25,654 nucleotides of DNA from BM520 sp964594665 (GTDB lineage: Bacteria > Bacteroidota > Bacteroidia > Bacteroidales > BM520). The first letter of the stretch is position 1. Each line of letters starts with the position of its first letter. Below the pieces are notes generated by a model. It was not told the origin of the DNA. It saw nothing but the letters and a program-made list of their open reading frames with translations, and did no database searches. The translations under genes were made by a program, and so were the position numbers. The stretch spans positions 1 to 25,654 of the forward strand of contig CAZQNY010000037.1 in NCBI GenBank assembly GCA_964594665.1, written 5' to 3'. Positions 15,701 to 23,211 of the stretch are shown here, piece by piece.

Positions 15701-17243
15701 TGAGTTTGTTTCATTGCATCCCAAACAAGATTCCCTGAAGTTTTTCTGCCTTGAGGCTCAATACGATCTGGCGGAAAACGTTATCAGTGCCCGTGATGTA
15801 AAGCTTATTCGTATCGGCGATGGTGCCCTGTTTCCGGGAAATGGACTGGTGACCATTTTTAAGGATGCCGAATTATCTCCTCTTTCGGATGCCGTTATTA
15901 TCACTGATGCTAAAAATAAATACCATACAATTTATGATGCAAATGTTACCATAAAAGGTAAAAACAATATTTCCGGAACCGGCTCATATGATTATCTGGA
16001 TGATTTTGGCGATCCACATAAGCTTGATTTTAACTCATTGGGTGTTAATAAGAGTGGTTCCATTACTGCGGAGACAAATATTCCGATTAACAGACCTTTT
16101 CCCGTAAGCCCGGTGATTGATTTTTCAGGTGATATCACACTCACAGGAAATGAGAAGTTTTTGAACTTTGACGGCGGTTTTCGCATCCGTCAGGATTGTT
16201 ATGAGGATGAAACCTGGGTGAAAGTTAATAAGCCCATTGATCCGGAAAATGTTTCCATTCCTTCGCACGACTCTCTGGTGGATATAAAAAACAAGCGGGT
16301 TTACACCGGGCTGGCCTTTGAAACGGTGTCAAATAAGGTCTATCCTGTTTTCTTTAGCAAATTAAGAAAATCCACTGATTTCTTTTTGCTTCGTGCTACA
16401 GGTGATATGACTTACGACAACATTGCAGAAGAATACCGTATCAGGGATAGTGTGCGTTATAAAAACTATCCCCTGAATGGGAATTACGTAAATCTTAATG
16501 TACGCAGGTGTGTTCTTGATGGCTGTGGGGCAATTGATTTTGGTGTGAAATACCCCCGTGTGGAAATGAATAATTATGGCAAAGCGGCACATTATATTAT
16601 TCCTGATTCCACAGGTTTTGAGGTGCTTATGGCATTGGATTTCTTTTTTAATGATGATGCTCTAACTGCTATGGGTCGTGATTTGATGGAAGCAGAACTT
16701 CCCGGAGTGAGCCTCTCAGCCAATATTTTTCAGAACAGTATGCGCATGATGGTTAATGACGATAAGGCCTGGGAAAGGGTGAAAAGTGATATCGATCTGT
16801 ATGGCACTATTCGGCGTTATCCTGATGCATTGGATGTTACAATGCTTTTTTCTGATTTGAAATTTACCTGGAACCCTGTCACACGATCATTTATTTCTAC
16901 CGGACCTCTTGGGGTAGCAAAAATAGGTAAACGGCAAATAAATAAATATGTGGAGGGATATGTTGAGATTGTTCGTCGTAACACGGGCGATGCCATAAAT
17001 ATCTTTTTACGTGTAGAAAATTCTGCCTGGTATTATTTTAATTATATGAGCGGTATCATGCAGGCTATAAGTTCTAATCAGCAATTTAATGAAGCCATAA
17101 TTTCAACAAAAGATAAGAATCGAAAGCTAAAAAAAGAGAAGGTTGATGGCGGACCTAATCTGGAGCCATATCAGTATATCATATCGACGCCAAACAAAAT
17201 GTCGTCATTTGTTGAAAAGATGTCAACAATATCTGAATATTAA
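12729..17243 (+). CDS. Giant exported protein of unknown function with repeated beta-rich modules
   Basis: A 1504-residue protein that I do not recognise. It begins with a signal peptide (MRNFFLTCFLLTVFFIPVIA, likely cut before Q21) and has no further obvious membrane helix or lipobox, so it should be periplasmic or outer-membrane-attached. After a helical N-terminal part (about 25-170) most of it looks beta-rich with alternating polar/hydrophobic residues. Two similar stretches stand out: about 759-810 (YDQLRLSNEGLRGSGKLEF, FIFYPDSM) and about 853-900 (FDGQLTYSPDRLMGDGLASF, FTFYSDRF), sharing a G-x-L...GL/M-x-G-x-G/L...F-x-FY-x-D pattern; weaker copies may occur elsewhere. Residues about 480-530 (REQAKAVLINLANFGFLDY) look helical and loosely winged-helix-like. 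The pattern recalls LptA/AsmA-type beta scaffolds used in envelope transport, but this is only inference. ATG 12729 was chosen because it alone gives a signal peptide. It lies 16 bases after prmA. Confidence 0.85.
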   Translation: MRNFFLTCFLLTVFFIPVIAQEAEEPVFTADSATFIEQVWDYFDNYQGRDKPPKTEIRKITNRLKEVWDLPTFDQEYKDLTVSVMNRMDAAGMRPVPHFADYLATMEALYTLQPGKENFQQWLMALEPWLTQRNMRKYVEELGKWKNLFESNSLNSNRVTDWHAEGEYRIVAHPEPQLIFDDVTLKGYANRDSTVIYDSKGVYYFNRSQWKGEKGKITWERAGFDPDSVFAIFQAYNLDMNTVTFSLDTVTFRHRALFGSKKLYGKLNEKVLADVIPEKATYPQFISYDVRIPIRNVFKGIDYEGGFTMEGSRIIGSGNEYKDALLQIDKDGKPFMTLSSRRFAIRKDRLFAKNAYVVFYYDRDSVYHPNVSLSYMNDSRTLTLSRGRDGTSQSPFFDSFHEMDMYYDVLSWNIDKDEMELQAAKSLNNEGSAGFESWNYFTDYRFLNLQVLNELHPLVVITDYTRKTGYDSFYLYEIAEFWRKPREQAKAVLINLANFGFLDYNLENDKITVKDKLFDFLEAKNKKRDYDVISITSNVKNINHGELDLTTFDQKIRGVAHVFLSDSQNVMLYPNRTELILKKDRDFTFTGLIRAGLLDFYADSCSFEYDTFRLNMPQIDSLTFMVRTEEKDRYGNPRLQKVQTAIQDLNGFLLIDMPFNKSGLEDYPQYPIFTNLDKAFVYYDDSKIHDGIYNRKDFYYTVDPFTFDSLNTFVPSELSFTGKLNSAGIFPDIRQPLKIQNDYSLGFEMPVPDTGYPVYEGKGKFYDQLRLSNEGLRGSGKLEFLTSNLASDDFIFYPDSMSTTIDTMFIDRLISDVEYPQVQVPPSNVLWMPYEDAMYIRNEEGDFFDMYGGQLGFDGQLTYSPDRLMGDGLASFGYAEMQSNRFTFYSDRFETDTTTLELKTLDETGLALSTYVYSSSINFTTKKGLFRTHGKGSVVKFPVNKFACFMDEFDWDMEKNRVDLRNNIAMKMEGLDTLRYDQLMDIDFSGSEFVSLHPKQDSLKFFCLEAQYDLAENVISARDVKLIRIGDGALFPGNGLVTIFKDAELSPLSDAVIITDAKNKYHTIYDANVTIKGKNNISGTGSYDYLDDFGDPHKLDFNSLGVNKSGSITAETNIPINRPFPVSPVIDFSGDITLTGNEKFLNFDGGFRIRQDCYEDETWVKVNKPIDPENVSIPSHDSLVDIKNKRVYTGLAFETVSNKVYPVFFSKLRKSTDFFLLRATGDMTYDNIAEEYRIRDSVRYKNYPLNGNYVNLNVRRCVLDGCGAIDFGVKYPRVEMNNYGKAAHYIIPDSTGFEVLMALDFFFNDDALTAMGRDLMEAELPGVSLSANIFQNSMRMMVNDDKAWERVKSDIDLYGTIRRYPDALDVTMLFSDLKFTWNPVTRSFISTGPLGVAKIGKRQINKYVEGYVEIVRRNTGDAINIFLRVENSAWYYFNYMSGIMQAISSNQQFNEAIISTKDKNRKLKKEKVDGGPNLEPYQYIISTPNKMSSFVEKMSTISEY

Positions 17244-17275
17244 GAGGATAATTTTTATACATTAGCATAGCGAAA

Positions 17276-17297
17276 AGTAAATCTGTACGGATTTACT
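17276..17297 (+). other. Hairpin upstream of dnaN
   Basis: AGTAAATC (17276-17283), loop TGTACG, GATTTACT (17290-17297): a perfect 8-pair stem in the 90-base gap between the giant gene and dnaN. The bases after it are CTTTATG, too poor in T for a classic terminator. It may be a weak terminator of the upstream gene, a dnaN leader structure, or a protein site. No DnaA-box cluster is visible nearby. Confidence 0.4.
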
Positions 17298-17333
17298 CTT
17301 TATGTATTGTAATAAATTGAAAAACAGATAGAT

Positions 17334-18458
17334 ATGAAGTTTATTGTAAGTAGTACTACCTTGTTGAAGAACCTTCAGGCTATAAGTGGTGTTATCAATT
17401 CAAGTAATACATTGCCTATACTTGATGATTTTCTTTTTGAGTTACAGGGTGAAAATCTGGTGGTTACTGCCTCCGACCTGGAGACAACAATGTCAGTAAC
17501 CATACCCCTTGATAAAGCTGAGGAGCCCGGCATCATGGCCGTTCCTGCCAAAATCCTTCTGGATACGTTGAAAACGTTCTCGGATGTTCCCCTTCAGTTT
17601 GAAGCAGATCAGGAAACCATGGGAATCAAGTTGACTGCCGGAGAAGGTAAATTTAAACTCTCAGGCCATAAGCACGATGAGTACCCCCAGAAGCCTGCTG
17701 CTGAAGATACGCAAACCGTAAATATCCCTTCAGAAGCTATTGCAAGGGCTATTACCAAAACGATCTTTGCTACCGGAAATGATGAATTGCGCCCGGTGAT
17801 GTCAGGTGTGCTTTTTGAACTTACCCCTGATGATGTAACCTTCGTGGCTACCGATGCCCATAAGCTGGTGAAATACCGCCGTACCGATGTAAGGGGTGAA
17901 GGTAATATCTCCTTTATTCTGCCTCGTAAACCGCTTAATCAGCTGAAGAATATTATGGCTTCTGACGATTTTGAAGTAAAAGTAGAATACAATGACTCCA
18001 ATGCATTTTTTACGTTCCTGAACTTTAATCTTGTATGTAGGCTTATTGATGGGAAATATCCAAATTACAATGCCGTAATACCCGCCGAGAACCCTAATGT
18101 GCTTACTGTTGACCGCCTGTCATTCCTGTCGGCACTGCGGCGTGTATCTATTTTCGCCAATCAGTCAACCCATCAGGTGCGTTTGAAAATTACAGGACTG
18201 GAGCTTTCACTTTCTGCTGAGGATGTTGATTTTAGCAATGAAGCAAAAGAACGCCTGCAGTGTTCATACCAGGGTGAGGATATGGAAATTGGTTTTAATT
18301 CCCGTTTTTTGGTAGAAATGCTCAATAACCTTGAAACAGAAGATGTTCGCCTGGAAATGTCAGCCCCCAATCGTGCAGGAATACTCTATCCCGAGAACTC
18401 AGACATTCCTGAAGAGGATATTCTTATGCTCGTAATGCCCGTGATGCTTAACTATTAA
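17334..18458 (+). CDS. dnaN: DNA polymerase III subunit beta (sliding clamp)
   Basis: The ring-shaped processivity clamp that holds DNA polymerase III on DNA and serves as a hub for repair proteins. The 374-residue length is normal. The start MKFIVSSTTLLKNLQAISGV, the early NTLPILDDFLFEL and ASDLETTMSV, the middle-domain RPVMSGVLFEL with TDAHKLVKYRR, and the end EEDILMLVMPVMLNY (the conserved C-terminal segment next to the partner-binding pocket) all fit the three-domain family. ATG 17334 gives the standard N-terminus. In this window dnaN is not beside dnaA or recF but follows a giant exported protein gene and precedes pepD. A hairpin lies at 17276-17297 upstream and a strong terminator at 18482-18524 downstream, so it ends its transcript. 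Confidence 0.97.
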   Translation: MKFIVSSTTLLKNLQAISGVINSSNTLPILDDFLFELQGENLVVTASDLETTMSVTIPLDKAEEPGIMAVPAKILLDTLKTFSDVPLQFEADQETMGIKLTAGEGKFKLSGHKHDEYPQKPAAEDTQTVNIPSEAIARAITKTIFATGNDELRPVMSGVLFELTPDDVTFVATDAHKLVKYRRTDVRGEGNISFILPRKPLNQLKNIMASDDFEVKVEYNDSNAFFTFLNFNLVCRLIDGKYPNYNAVIPAENPNVLTVDRLSFLSALRRVSIFANQSTHQVRLKITGLELSLSAEDVDFSNEAKERLQCSYQGEDMEIGFNSRFLVEMLNNLETEDVRLEMSAPNRAGILYPENSDIPEEDILMLVMPVMLNY

Positions 18459-18481
18459 GTCTGCAAAAGATGCAATAATAT

Positions 18482-18524
18482 CCCGGAAACTGTGTTTATA
18501 AATACAGCTTTCGGGCTCTTTTTT
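18482..18524 (+). terminator. Intrinsic terminator after dnaN
   Basis: Left arm 18482-18496 (CCCGGAAACTGTGTT) and right arm 18501-18515 (AATACAGCTTTCGGG) pair over 15 positions with two G-T pairs and one A-C mismatch around a 4-base loop, followed by CTC and six T (18519-18524). It starts 23 bases after the dnaN stop and separates dnaN from pepD. Confidence 0.88.
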
Positions 18525-18546
18525 ATAATTTTAAAAAATATATATA

Positions 18547-20007
18547 ATGAGTGAAGAAATAAAAAATCTGAAACCCGCCGCATTGTGGGAAAACTTTTAT
18601 GCATTAACACAGATTCCACGCCCCTCAAAGCATGAAGAGAAGGCTATTGCATATATGAAATCTTTTGGTGAAGGCCTTGGTCTGGAAACCATTGTCGATG
18701 AAGTTGGTAACGTGATTATTCGGAAACCTGCCACTCCCGGCATGGAAGACCGCAAGGGCGTTATTCTGCAGGCCCATATTGATATGGTTCCGCAGAAAAA
18801 CAGTGATGTGGACTTTGATTTCACGAAGGATCCTATTGATGCTTATGTGGATGGTGAGTGGGTGACAGCCCGCGGAACTACACTGGGAGCTGATAATGGT
18901 ATTGGTGCAGCAGCAGCTATGGCAGTGCTTGCCGATAAAGAATTGGTTCACGGCCCCATTGAGGCTCTTATCACCATGGATGAAGAAACAGGTATGACTG
19001 GTGCTTCGAACCTGAAAACAGGAATGCTCCAGGGCGATATACTTATCAATATGGATTCTGAGGATGAAGGTGAGCTTTATGTTGGCTGTGCCGGTGGTAT
19101 TGATGCAAATATTGACTTTTCTTTCAAAAAAGAAGAAGTGCCGGCAGGAATGAAAGCCATGAAACTCGCTATTACCGGTCTTAAAGGCGGTCATAGCGGT
19201 ATGGATATTCCCCTGGGACGTGGAAATGCCAATAAACTTGCATTTCGCTATCTGAAACATGCGATTGAAAAACATGCGATCCGTATAGCAGATATCGAAG
19301 GTGGTAGTTTGCGTAATGCAATCCCTCGTGAAGCCTTTGTTACTGTTCTTGTTCCGGAAGGAAATGTTGAGGCATTTAAAAAGTGCGTTGCAGAATATGA
19401 ATGCATCTATAAAGCAGAGCTTAGCCGTACTGAACCGTACCTTAAAATGGAAGTTGCCGATACAGAGATGCCTGATTATGTTATGGATGCTGATACAGCC
19501 ATGAAACTGACCCTCGGCGTTTATGGATGCCCCAATGGTGTTATTCGTATGAGCGACAGCATGCCGGGAACCGTTGAAACTTCAACAAACCTGGCAATTG
19601 TGAAAACAGAAGGTGAAAAGGTGATCGTATGTTGTCTGCTGCGTAGTTCTGTGGATACAGCAAAAACAGACCTTACCAATATGATAGGCAGTGTATTTAC
19701 GCTTGCCGGTGCTGAGGTTGTTTTTGATGGGGAGTACCCGGGATGGAAACCTGATCCGGACTCGGATATCCTTAAAGTGATGCAGAATGTCTATAACGAT
19801 AAGTTTGGTAAGATTCCTGAAATCAAAGCTATTCACGCAGGTCTGGAGTGTGGCCTTCTGGGTGCTGTTTACACTAACTGGGACATGATTTCATTTGGAC
19901 CAACAATCCGTTTCCCTCACAGCCCTGATGAAAAAGTTCATATTGGCACAGTAGAGAAATTCTGGGATTTTCTTGTAGAAACACTGAAAAATATTCCCGT
20001 GAAATAG
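18547..20007 (+). CDS. pepD: Aminoacyl-histidine dipeptidase (peptidase family M20)
   Basis: Cytoplasmic zinc dipeptidase that splits Xaa-His (carnosine-like) and other dipeptides. The 486-residue protein has the M20 layout: a catalytic domain split by a lid domain (about 205-390). Metal and catalytic residues are visible: H77 and D79 in LQAHIDM, D116 in LGADNGIGAAAA, E146-E147 in MDEETGMTGAS, D170 in INMDSED, and the late histidine in RFPHSPDEKVHI; the lid starts with LKGGHSGMDIPLGRGNA. ATG 18547 gives the usual MSEEIKNLKPAALWENF start. It is a single-gene unit: the dnaN terminator ends 22 bases before it and its own terminator follows (20024-20067). A TAATTTTA (18526-18533) close to the TAnnTTTG consensus lies just upstream and might be its -7 element, but it overlaps the terminator's tail. 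Confidence 0.95.
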   Translation: MSEEIKNLKPAALWENFYALTQIPRPSKHEEKAIAYMKSFGEGLGLETIVDEVGNVIIRKPATPGMEDRKGVILQAHIDMVPQKNSDVDFDFTKDPIDAYVDGEWVTARGTTLGADNGIGAAAAMAVLADKELVHGPIEALITMDEETGMTGASNLKTGMLQGDILINMDSEDEGELYVGCAGGIDANIDFSFKKEEVPAGMKAMKLAITGLKGGHSGMDIPLGRGNANKLAFRYLKHAIEKHAIRIADIEGGSLRNAIPREAFVTVLVPEGNVEAFKKCVAEYECIYKAELSRTEPYLKMEVADTEMPDYVMDADTAMKLTLGVYGCPNGVIRMSDSMPGTVETSTNLAIVKTEGEKVIVCCLLRSSVDTAKTDLTNMIGSVFTLAGAEVVFDGEYPGWKPDPDSDILKVMQNVYNDKFGKIPEIKAIHAGLECGLLGAVYTNWDMISFGPTIRFPHSPDEKVHIGTVEKFWDFLVETLKNIPVK

Positions 20008-20023
20008 AATTTTAAGAATTTGT

Positions 20024-20067
20024 GTGCTGCAGAGGTTTAAAAAATGAATTTCTGCAGCACTTTTTTT
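20024..20067 (+). terminator. Intrinsic terminator after pepD
   Basis: Perfect 10-base arms GTGCTGCAGA (20024-20033) and TCTGCAGCAC (20051-20060) around an A/T-rich 17-base loop whose ends can add further pairs, followed by seven T (20061-20067). It begins 16 bases after the pepD stop. Confidence 0.88.
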
Positions 20068-20075
20068 GTCTGTAG

Positions 20076-20106
20076 TTTGGTGAAGCCAAAAAAATAACTA
20101 ATTTTG
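20076..20106 (+). promoter_or_regulatory. rpmH promoter, Bacteroidota consensus
   Basis: TTTG (20076-20079), a 19-base spacer, then TAATTTTG (20099-20106). Both parts match the main sigma-factor consensus of this phylum (TTTG, about 19, TAnnTTTG) exactly. It lies between the pepD terminator and the rpmH start at 20127, giving an expected leader of roughly 15 bases. Confidence 0.8.
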
Positions 20107-20126
20107 CAGTCCAAATTTGAAGAGCA

Positions 20127-20282
20127 ATGAAAAGGACATTTCAACCATCGGTACGTAAGAAGAAGAATAAACACGGATTTAGATCACGTATGGAATCAGT
20201 AAACGGAAAAAAAGTGCTTGCCCGCAGAAGAGCTAAGGGTCGCAAAGTGCTTACCGTATCTGATGAGATTCACAAAAAGTAA
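20127..20282 (+). CDS. rpmH: 50S ribosomal protein L34
   Basis: Small basic protein of the large ribosomal subunit, 51 residues. The sequence starts MKRTFQPSVRKKKNKHGFRS, has the arginine-rich middle KKVLARRRAKGRK, and ends VLTVSDEIHKK, matching the L34 family throughout. It is a single-gene unit with a consensus promoter (20076-20106) before it and two intrinsic terminators after it (20313-20343 and 20348-20369). In many bacteria rpmH is next to rnpA and dnaA; neither is visible here, which is common in this phylum. The gene is short and easily missed by length-filtered gene finding. Confidence 0.97.
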   Translation: MKRTFQPSVRKKKNKHGFRSRMESVNGKKVLARRRAKGRKVLTVSDEIHKK

Positions 20283-20312
20283 TTAATGATCTTTATACGA
20301 TCTTAAAATATT

Positions 20313-20343
20313 AGCCGTTTGCATTCTGCTGACGGCTGTTTTT
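20313..20343 (+). terminator. First intrinsic terminator after rpmH
   Basis: Arms AGCCGT (20313-20318) and ACGGCT (20332-20337) with a 13-base loop that can form an inner GCA/TGC pairing, followed by G and five T (20339-20343). It starts 31 bases after the rpmH stop. Confidence 0.72.
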
Positions 20344-20347
20344 GTAT

Positions 20348-20369
20348 CCGGCCATATGCCGGTTTTTTT
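20348..20369 (+). terminator. Second intrinsic terminator after rpmH
   Basis: Arms CCGGC (20348-20352) and GCCGG (20358-20362) around the loop CATAT, followed directly by seven T (20363-20369). A compact G+C-only stem with a full T-run, placed in tandem with the previous terminator. Confidence 0.82.
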
Positions 20370-20404
20370 GTGATTTAACGTTAAAGAACGCGATACACTG
20401 CTTA

Positions 20405-20420
20405 TAAATTTGTACTTTTG
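20405..20420 (+). promoter_or_regulatory. Two adjacent -7-like elements before the DUF4834 gene
   Basis: TAAATTTG (20405-20412) is followed without a gap by TACTTTTG (20413-20420); both match TAnnTTTG. They lie 18-34 bases before the ATG at 20439. No TTTG at the expected distance was found, so which one is used, if either, is unclear. Confidence 0.4.
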
Positions 20421-20438
20421 ATTTCTTACATTATTATT

Positions 20439-20693
20439 ATGGGACTAATACGATTTATATTTTTTATCCTTTTCTTTTACCTGTTATTCCGCCTTCTGGG
20501 CAGGCTTATTTTGCCATTAATGGCAAATAATTATGTGAAGAAAGAGAAAGAAAAATATTATCAGCAAAACCCTGACGCCCGCCCGCCATCGGGAAAAGAA
20601 GGCGATGTTCATATTCGGCGATCTTCCGATACGAAGCAGAAATTTAATGCTGAAAGTGCGGAATATGTTGATTATGAAGAAGTAGATGAATAA
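20439..20693 (+). CDS. DUF4834-like small membrane protein
   Basis: An 84-residue protein with one N-terminal membrane segment (IRFIFFILFFYLLFRLLGRL, about residues 4-23) that continues into a second short hydrophobic stretch (LILPLMA), then a charged cytoplasmic or periplasmic tail: a lysine/glutamate-rich helix (VKKEKEKYYQQNP), a PPSGKEGDVHIRR turn and an acidic end (AEYVDYEEVDE). This layout and the place just before a YfhO gene match DUF4834 of Bacteroidota; its function is not known. I chose ATG 20439 because the in-frame TTG at 20418 lies inside the promoter-like elements. The next gene starts 31 bases downstream, so the two are probably cotranscribed. Confidence 0.75.
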   Translation: MGLIRFIFFILFFYLLFRLLGRLILPLMANNYVKKEKEKYYQQNPDARPPSGKEGDVHIRRSSDTKQKFNAESAEYVDYEEVDE

Positions 20694-20724
20694 CAAGTAA
20701 CTAACCATACCAAAGCGTACGCTT

Positions 20725-23211
20725 ATGAATCGTTTTTCATTTCGAAAGTTGACTCCGTTTATTGCTGCTATTGTGATATATCTGGTGATTTGTTTTATTT
20801 ATTTTCCCTCTGTTCTGGAAGGAAAGAAGTTACGACAGGGTGATATTACCAATCACAAGGGTATGTCGAAGGAAATTGTTGATTACCGTGAGAAAACAGG
20901 CGATGAAGCCTTATGGACAAACTCGATGTTTGGCGGAATGCCGGCCTATCAGATTTCCATGATTTCCAAAGCCAATATGGGCCGTAAAGTTGATAAGGTG
21001 TTGCGTTTGGGGCTTCCAACGCCCATCTGGCAGGTTTTTTTGCTGTTTGTGGGCTTTTTTGTGCTTCTTGTGGCCCTGGGTGTTAATCCCTGGCTCAGCT
21101 TTGTGGGAGGCCTTGCCTTTGGCTTCTCATCCTATTTTTTTATAATTATTGAAGCCGGGCATAACTCAAAAGTGCATGCCATTGCCTTTATGGCTCTTGT
21201 TACCGCCGGAGTGCTTATAACCTACCGCAAAAATAAATGGCTTGGTGGTGTTCTTTTTGCTCTGGGCCTTGCCCTCGAACTAACCACTAATCACCTGCAG
21301 ATTACTTATTATCTGATGTTGCTGCTGGTAATTTATGTCATTTTTGAATTTGTGGATTATATCCGTGAAAAGAAAATAAAGATATTCCTTGGACGCTCTC
21401 TTATCCTTGCTGCAGGTGTCGTAATTGCTGTATTGATGAATGCTACCAACCTCCTTACAACCTACGAATACGGTAAGGAATCCATTCGTGGTAAGTCGGA
21501 GCTGACCATGAATATGGAAAATAAAACCTCCGGCCTTGATAAGGACTATGCAACGCAATGGAGCTATGGTTTGGGAGAGAGCTGGAGTGTCCTTATTCCA
21601 AATGTAAAAGGTGGGGGAACAGGTCTTCTTGCTGCCAATGATAAGGCTATGGAAAAGGTAGATCCTCAGTTCCGGCAGGCCTTTGCACAAAATCAGATTA
21701 ACCATTACTGGGGAGATCAGCCTTTTACTTCCGGGCCTGTATATATTGGTGCCATTATTTGTTTCCTCTTTATTCTGGGGTTATTTATTGTTGATGGTAA
21801 ATATAAATGGTGGCTGTTGACGGCAACGATATTATCGTTTATGCTTGCCTGGGGTAAAAATATGATGTGGTTCACAGACCTTATGCTCGATTATCTTCCG
21901 GGCTACAATAAATTCCGGGCTGTTTCAATGACACTCGTTATTGCTGAGTTTACCATGCCACTTCTGGCTTTTATGGCCGTAAAGAAACTTTTTGACGATC
22001 CCGGTATTCTTAAATCACGTCGCAGAGCCTTTCCTGCAGCGCTATTGCTTACAGGTGGTATTGCCCTTATCTTCGCAGTAATTCCCGGAACATTTTTCGA
22101 TTTTTTCAGCCAGCAGGAACTTGCAATGTTTCAATCGTTATCGGCCGAATATCAACCGTTTATCGATAATATTGAGCAGGCACGCATGGCCATCTTCAGA
22201 GCCGATGCATGGCGAACAGTGATTTTTGTGCTGCTTGGCGCCGGTACTGTATATCTTTTTTCTGTCAAGAAGATTTCCGGGAAGTTCTTTATTCCTCTAT
22301 TGGCTGTGTTTATTATCGCTGATATGGCGCCGGTAAACAAACGTTATCTTAATAGTGAAAACTTTGTTTCCAAACGCCAGATGCGTAATGAGATCCCTCT
22401 TTCGAAGGCTTCGGAATCCATTCTGAAGGATAAAGATATTTATCGGGTTTTAAACCTTAATAATCCGTTTAATGACTCCAAAACGAGTTTCTATCATCAG
22501 TCAGTTGGCGGCTATCATGGTGCCAAGCTGCGTCGATATCAGGAACTTATTGATAACCACTTGTCTCCGGAGCTGGAGCGTTTTATCGGAATTCTGCAGA
22601 AACAGCCCAACTCACTGGCAGTAAGTGTTGCTATGCAGGAGATGAAAGTGGTGAATATGCTCAATACGCGATATTTTATCTATAACCCTGCAACCGAGGC
22701 TATTGAGAATATTCATGCTTATGGAAATGCCTGGCCTGTGGCGAATGTCACGATTGTTGAGAACGCTGATCAGGAAATCACCGAACTGAACCGCATAGAG
22801 CCCTCTGTAGAGGCCCTTGTGGATAAGCGGTTTGCTTCATTGCTCGAAAGTTTTCGTCCGGGACAGGATACCACAGCGACAATAGAACTGACATCCTATG
22901 AACCAAACCATTTGGTATATGAGTACAGTTGCCGCCGTGATCAGGTATTTGTTTTTTCAGAGATATACTATGACAAGGGCTGGAAAGCTTATGTTGATGG
23001 TGAGGAATACCCGTATTTTCGTGCCAATTATGTGCTTCGGGGGATGCTCCTTCCGGGAGGCAGTCATAAGGTTGAGTGGCGTTTTGAGCCTTCTTCGTAT
23101 CGCACCGGTGAGGCCCTTGCATGGACTGGCAGCATTTTGTTGTTGTTGATGCTTGCAGGCTATGTTTTTACTGAATTTCGGAAACGTAAAGTTCAACCGG
23201 AAAAGGAATAA
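20725..23211 (+). CDS. YfhO family polytopic membrane protein
   Basis: An 828-residue membrane protein of the YfhO type, a GT-C-fold family linked in Firmicutes to glycosylation of lipoteichoic acid; in Bacteroidota the substrate is unknown. After the first membrane helix (FIAAIVIYLVICFIYFP) comes an outer loop with LRQGDITNHKG and TNSMFGGMPAYQIS, then about eleven more hydrophobic segments spread over residues 95-540, and a large soluble C-terminal part (about 540-790) with a beta-rich end (FVFSEIYYDKGWKAYVDGEE, FRANYVLRGMLLPGG) typical of the family, closed by a last helix (about 795-815). ATG 20725 starts the protein just before the first helix. Its stop shares one base with the start of the next glycosyltransferase (TAATG), which ties it to a surface-polysaccharide or glycolipid pathway. 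Confidence 0.88.
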   Translation: MNRFSFRKLTPFIAAIVIYLVICFIYFPSVLEGKKLRQGDITNHKGMSKEIVDYREKTGDEALWTNSMFGGMPAYQISMISKANMGRKVDKVLRLGLPTPIWQVFLLFVGFFVLLVALGVNPWLSFVGGLAFGFSSYFFIIIEAGHNSKVHAIAFMALVTAGVLITYRKNKWLGGVLFALGLALELTTNHLQITYYLMLLLVIYVIFEFVDYIREKKIKIFLGRSLILAAGVVIAVLMNATNLLTTYEYGKESIRGKSELTMNMENKTSGLDKDYATQWSYGLGESWSVLIPNVKGGGTGLLAANDKAMEKVDPQFRQAFAQNQINHYWGDQPFTSGPVYIGAIICFLFILGLFIVDGKYKWWLLTATILSFMLAWGKNMMWFTDLMLDYLPGYNKFRAVSMTLVIAEFTMPLLAFMAVKKLFDDPGILKSRRRAFPAALLLTGGIALIFAVIPGTFFDFFSQQELAMFQSLSAEYQPFIDNIEQARMAIFRADAWRTVIFVLLGAGTVYLFSVKKISGKFFIPLLAVFIIADMAPVNKRYLNSENFVSKRQMRNEIPLSKASESILKDKDIYRVLNLNNPFNDSKTSFYHQSVGGYHGAKLRRYQELIDNHLSPELERFIGILQKQPNSLAVSVAMQEMKVVNMLNTRYFIYNPATEAIENIHAYGNAWPVANVTIVENADQEITELNRIEPSVEALVDKRFASLLESFRPGQDTTATIELTSYEPNHLVYEYSCRRDQVFVFSEIYYDKGWKAYVDGEEYPYFRANYVLRGMLLPGGSHKVEWRFEPSSYRTGEALAWTGSILLLLMLAGYVFTEFRKRKVQPEKE

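Noticed and set aside
17244..17333. Replication origin near dnaN
   Set aside because: There is no dnaA gene, no visible cluster of DnaA boxes and no A+T-rich repeat array; dnaN in this phylum is often away from the origin.
18625..19275. 216-codon open frame on the minus strand inside pepD
   Set aside because: It is fully antisense to a well-supported M20 peptidase gene, has no recognisable domain, and its histidine/cysteine-rich content is what an antisense frame of this gene would give.
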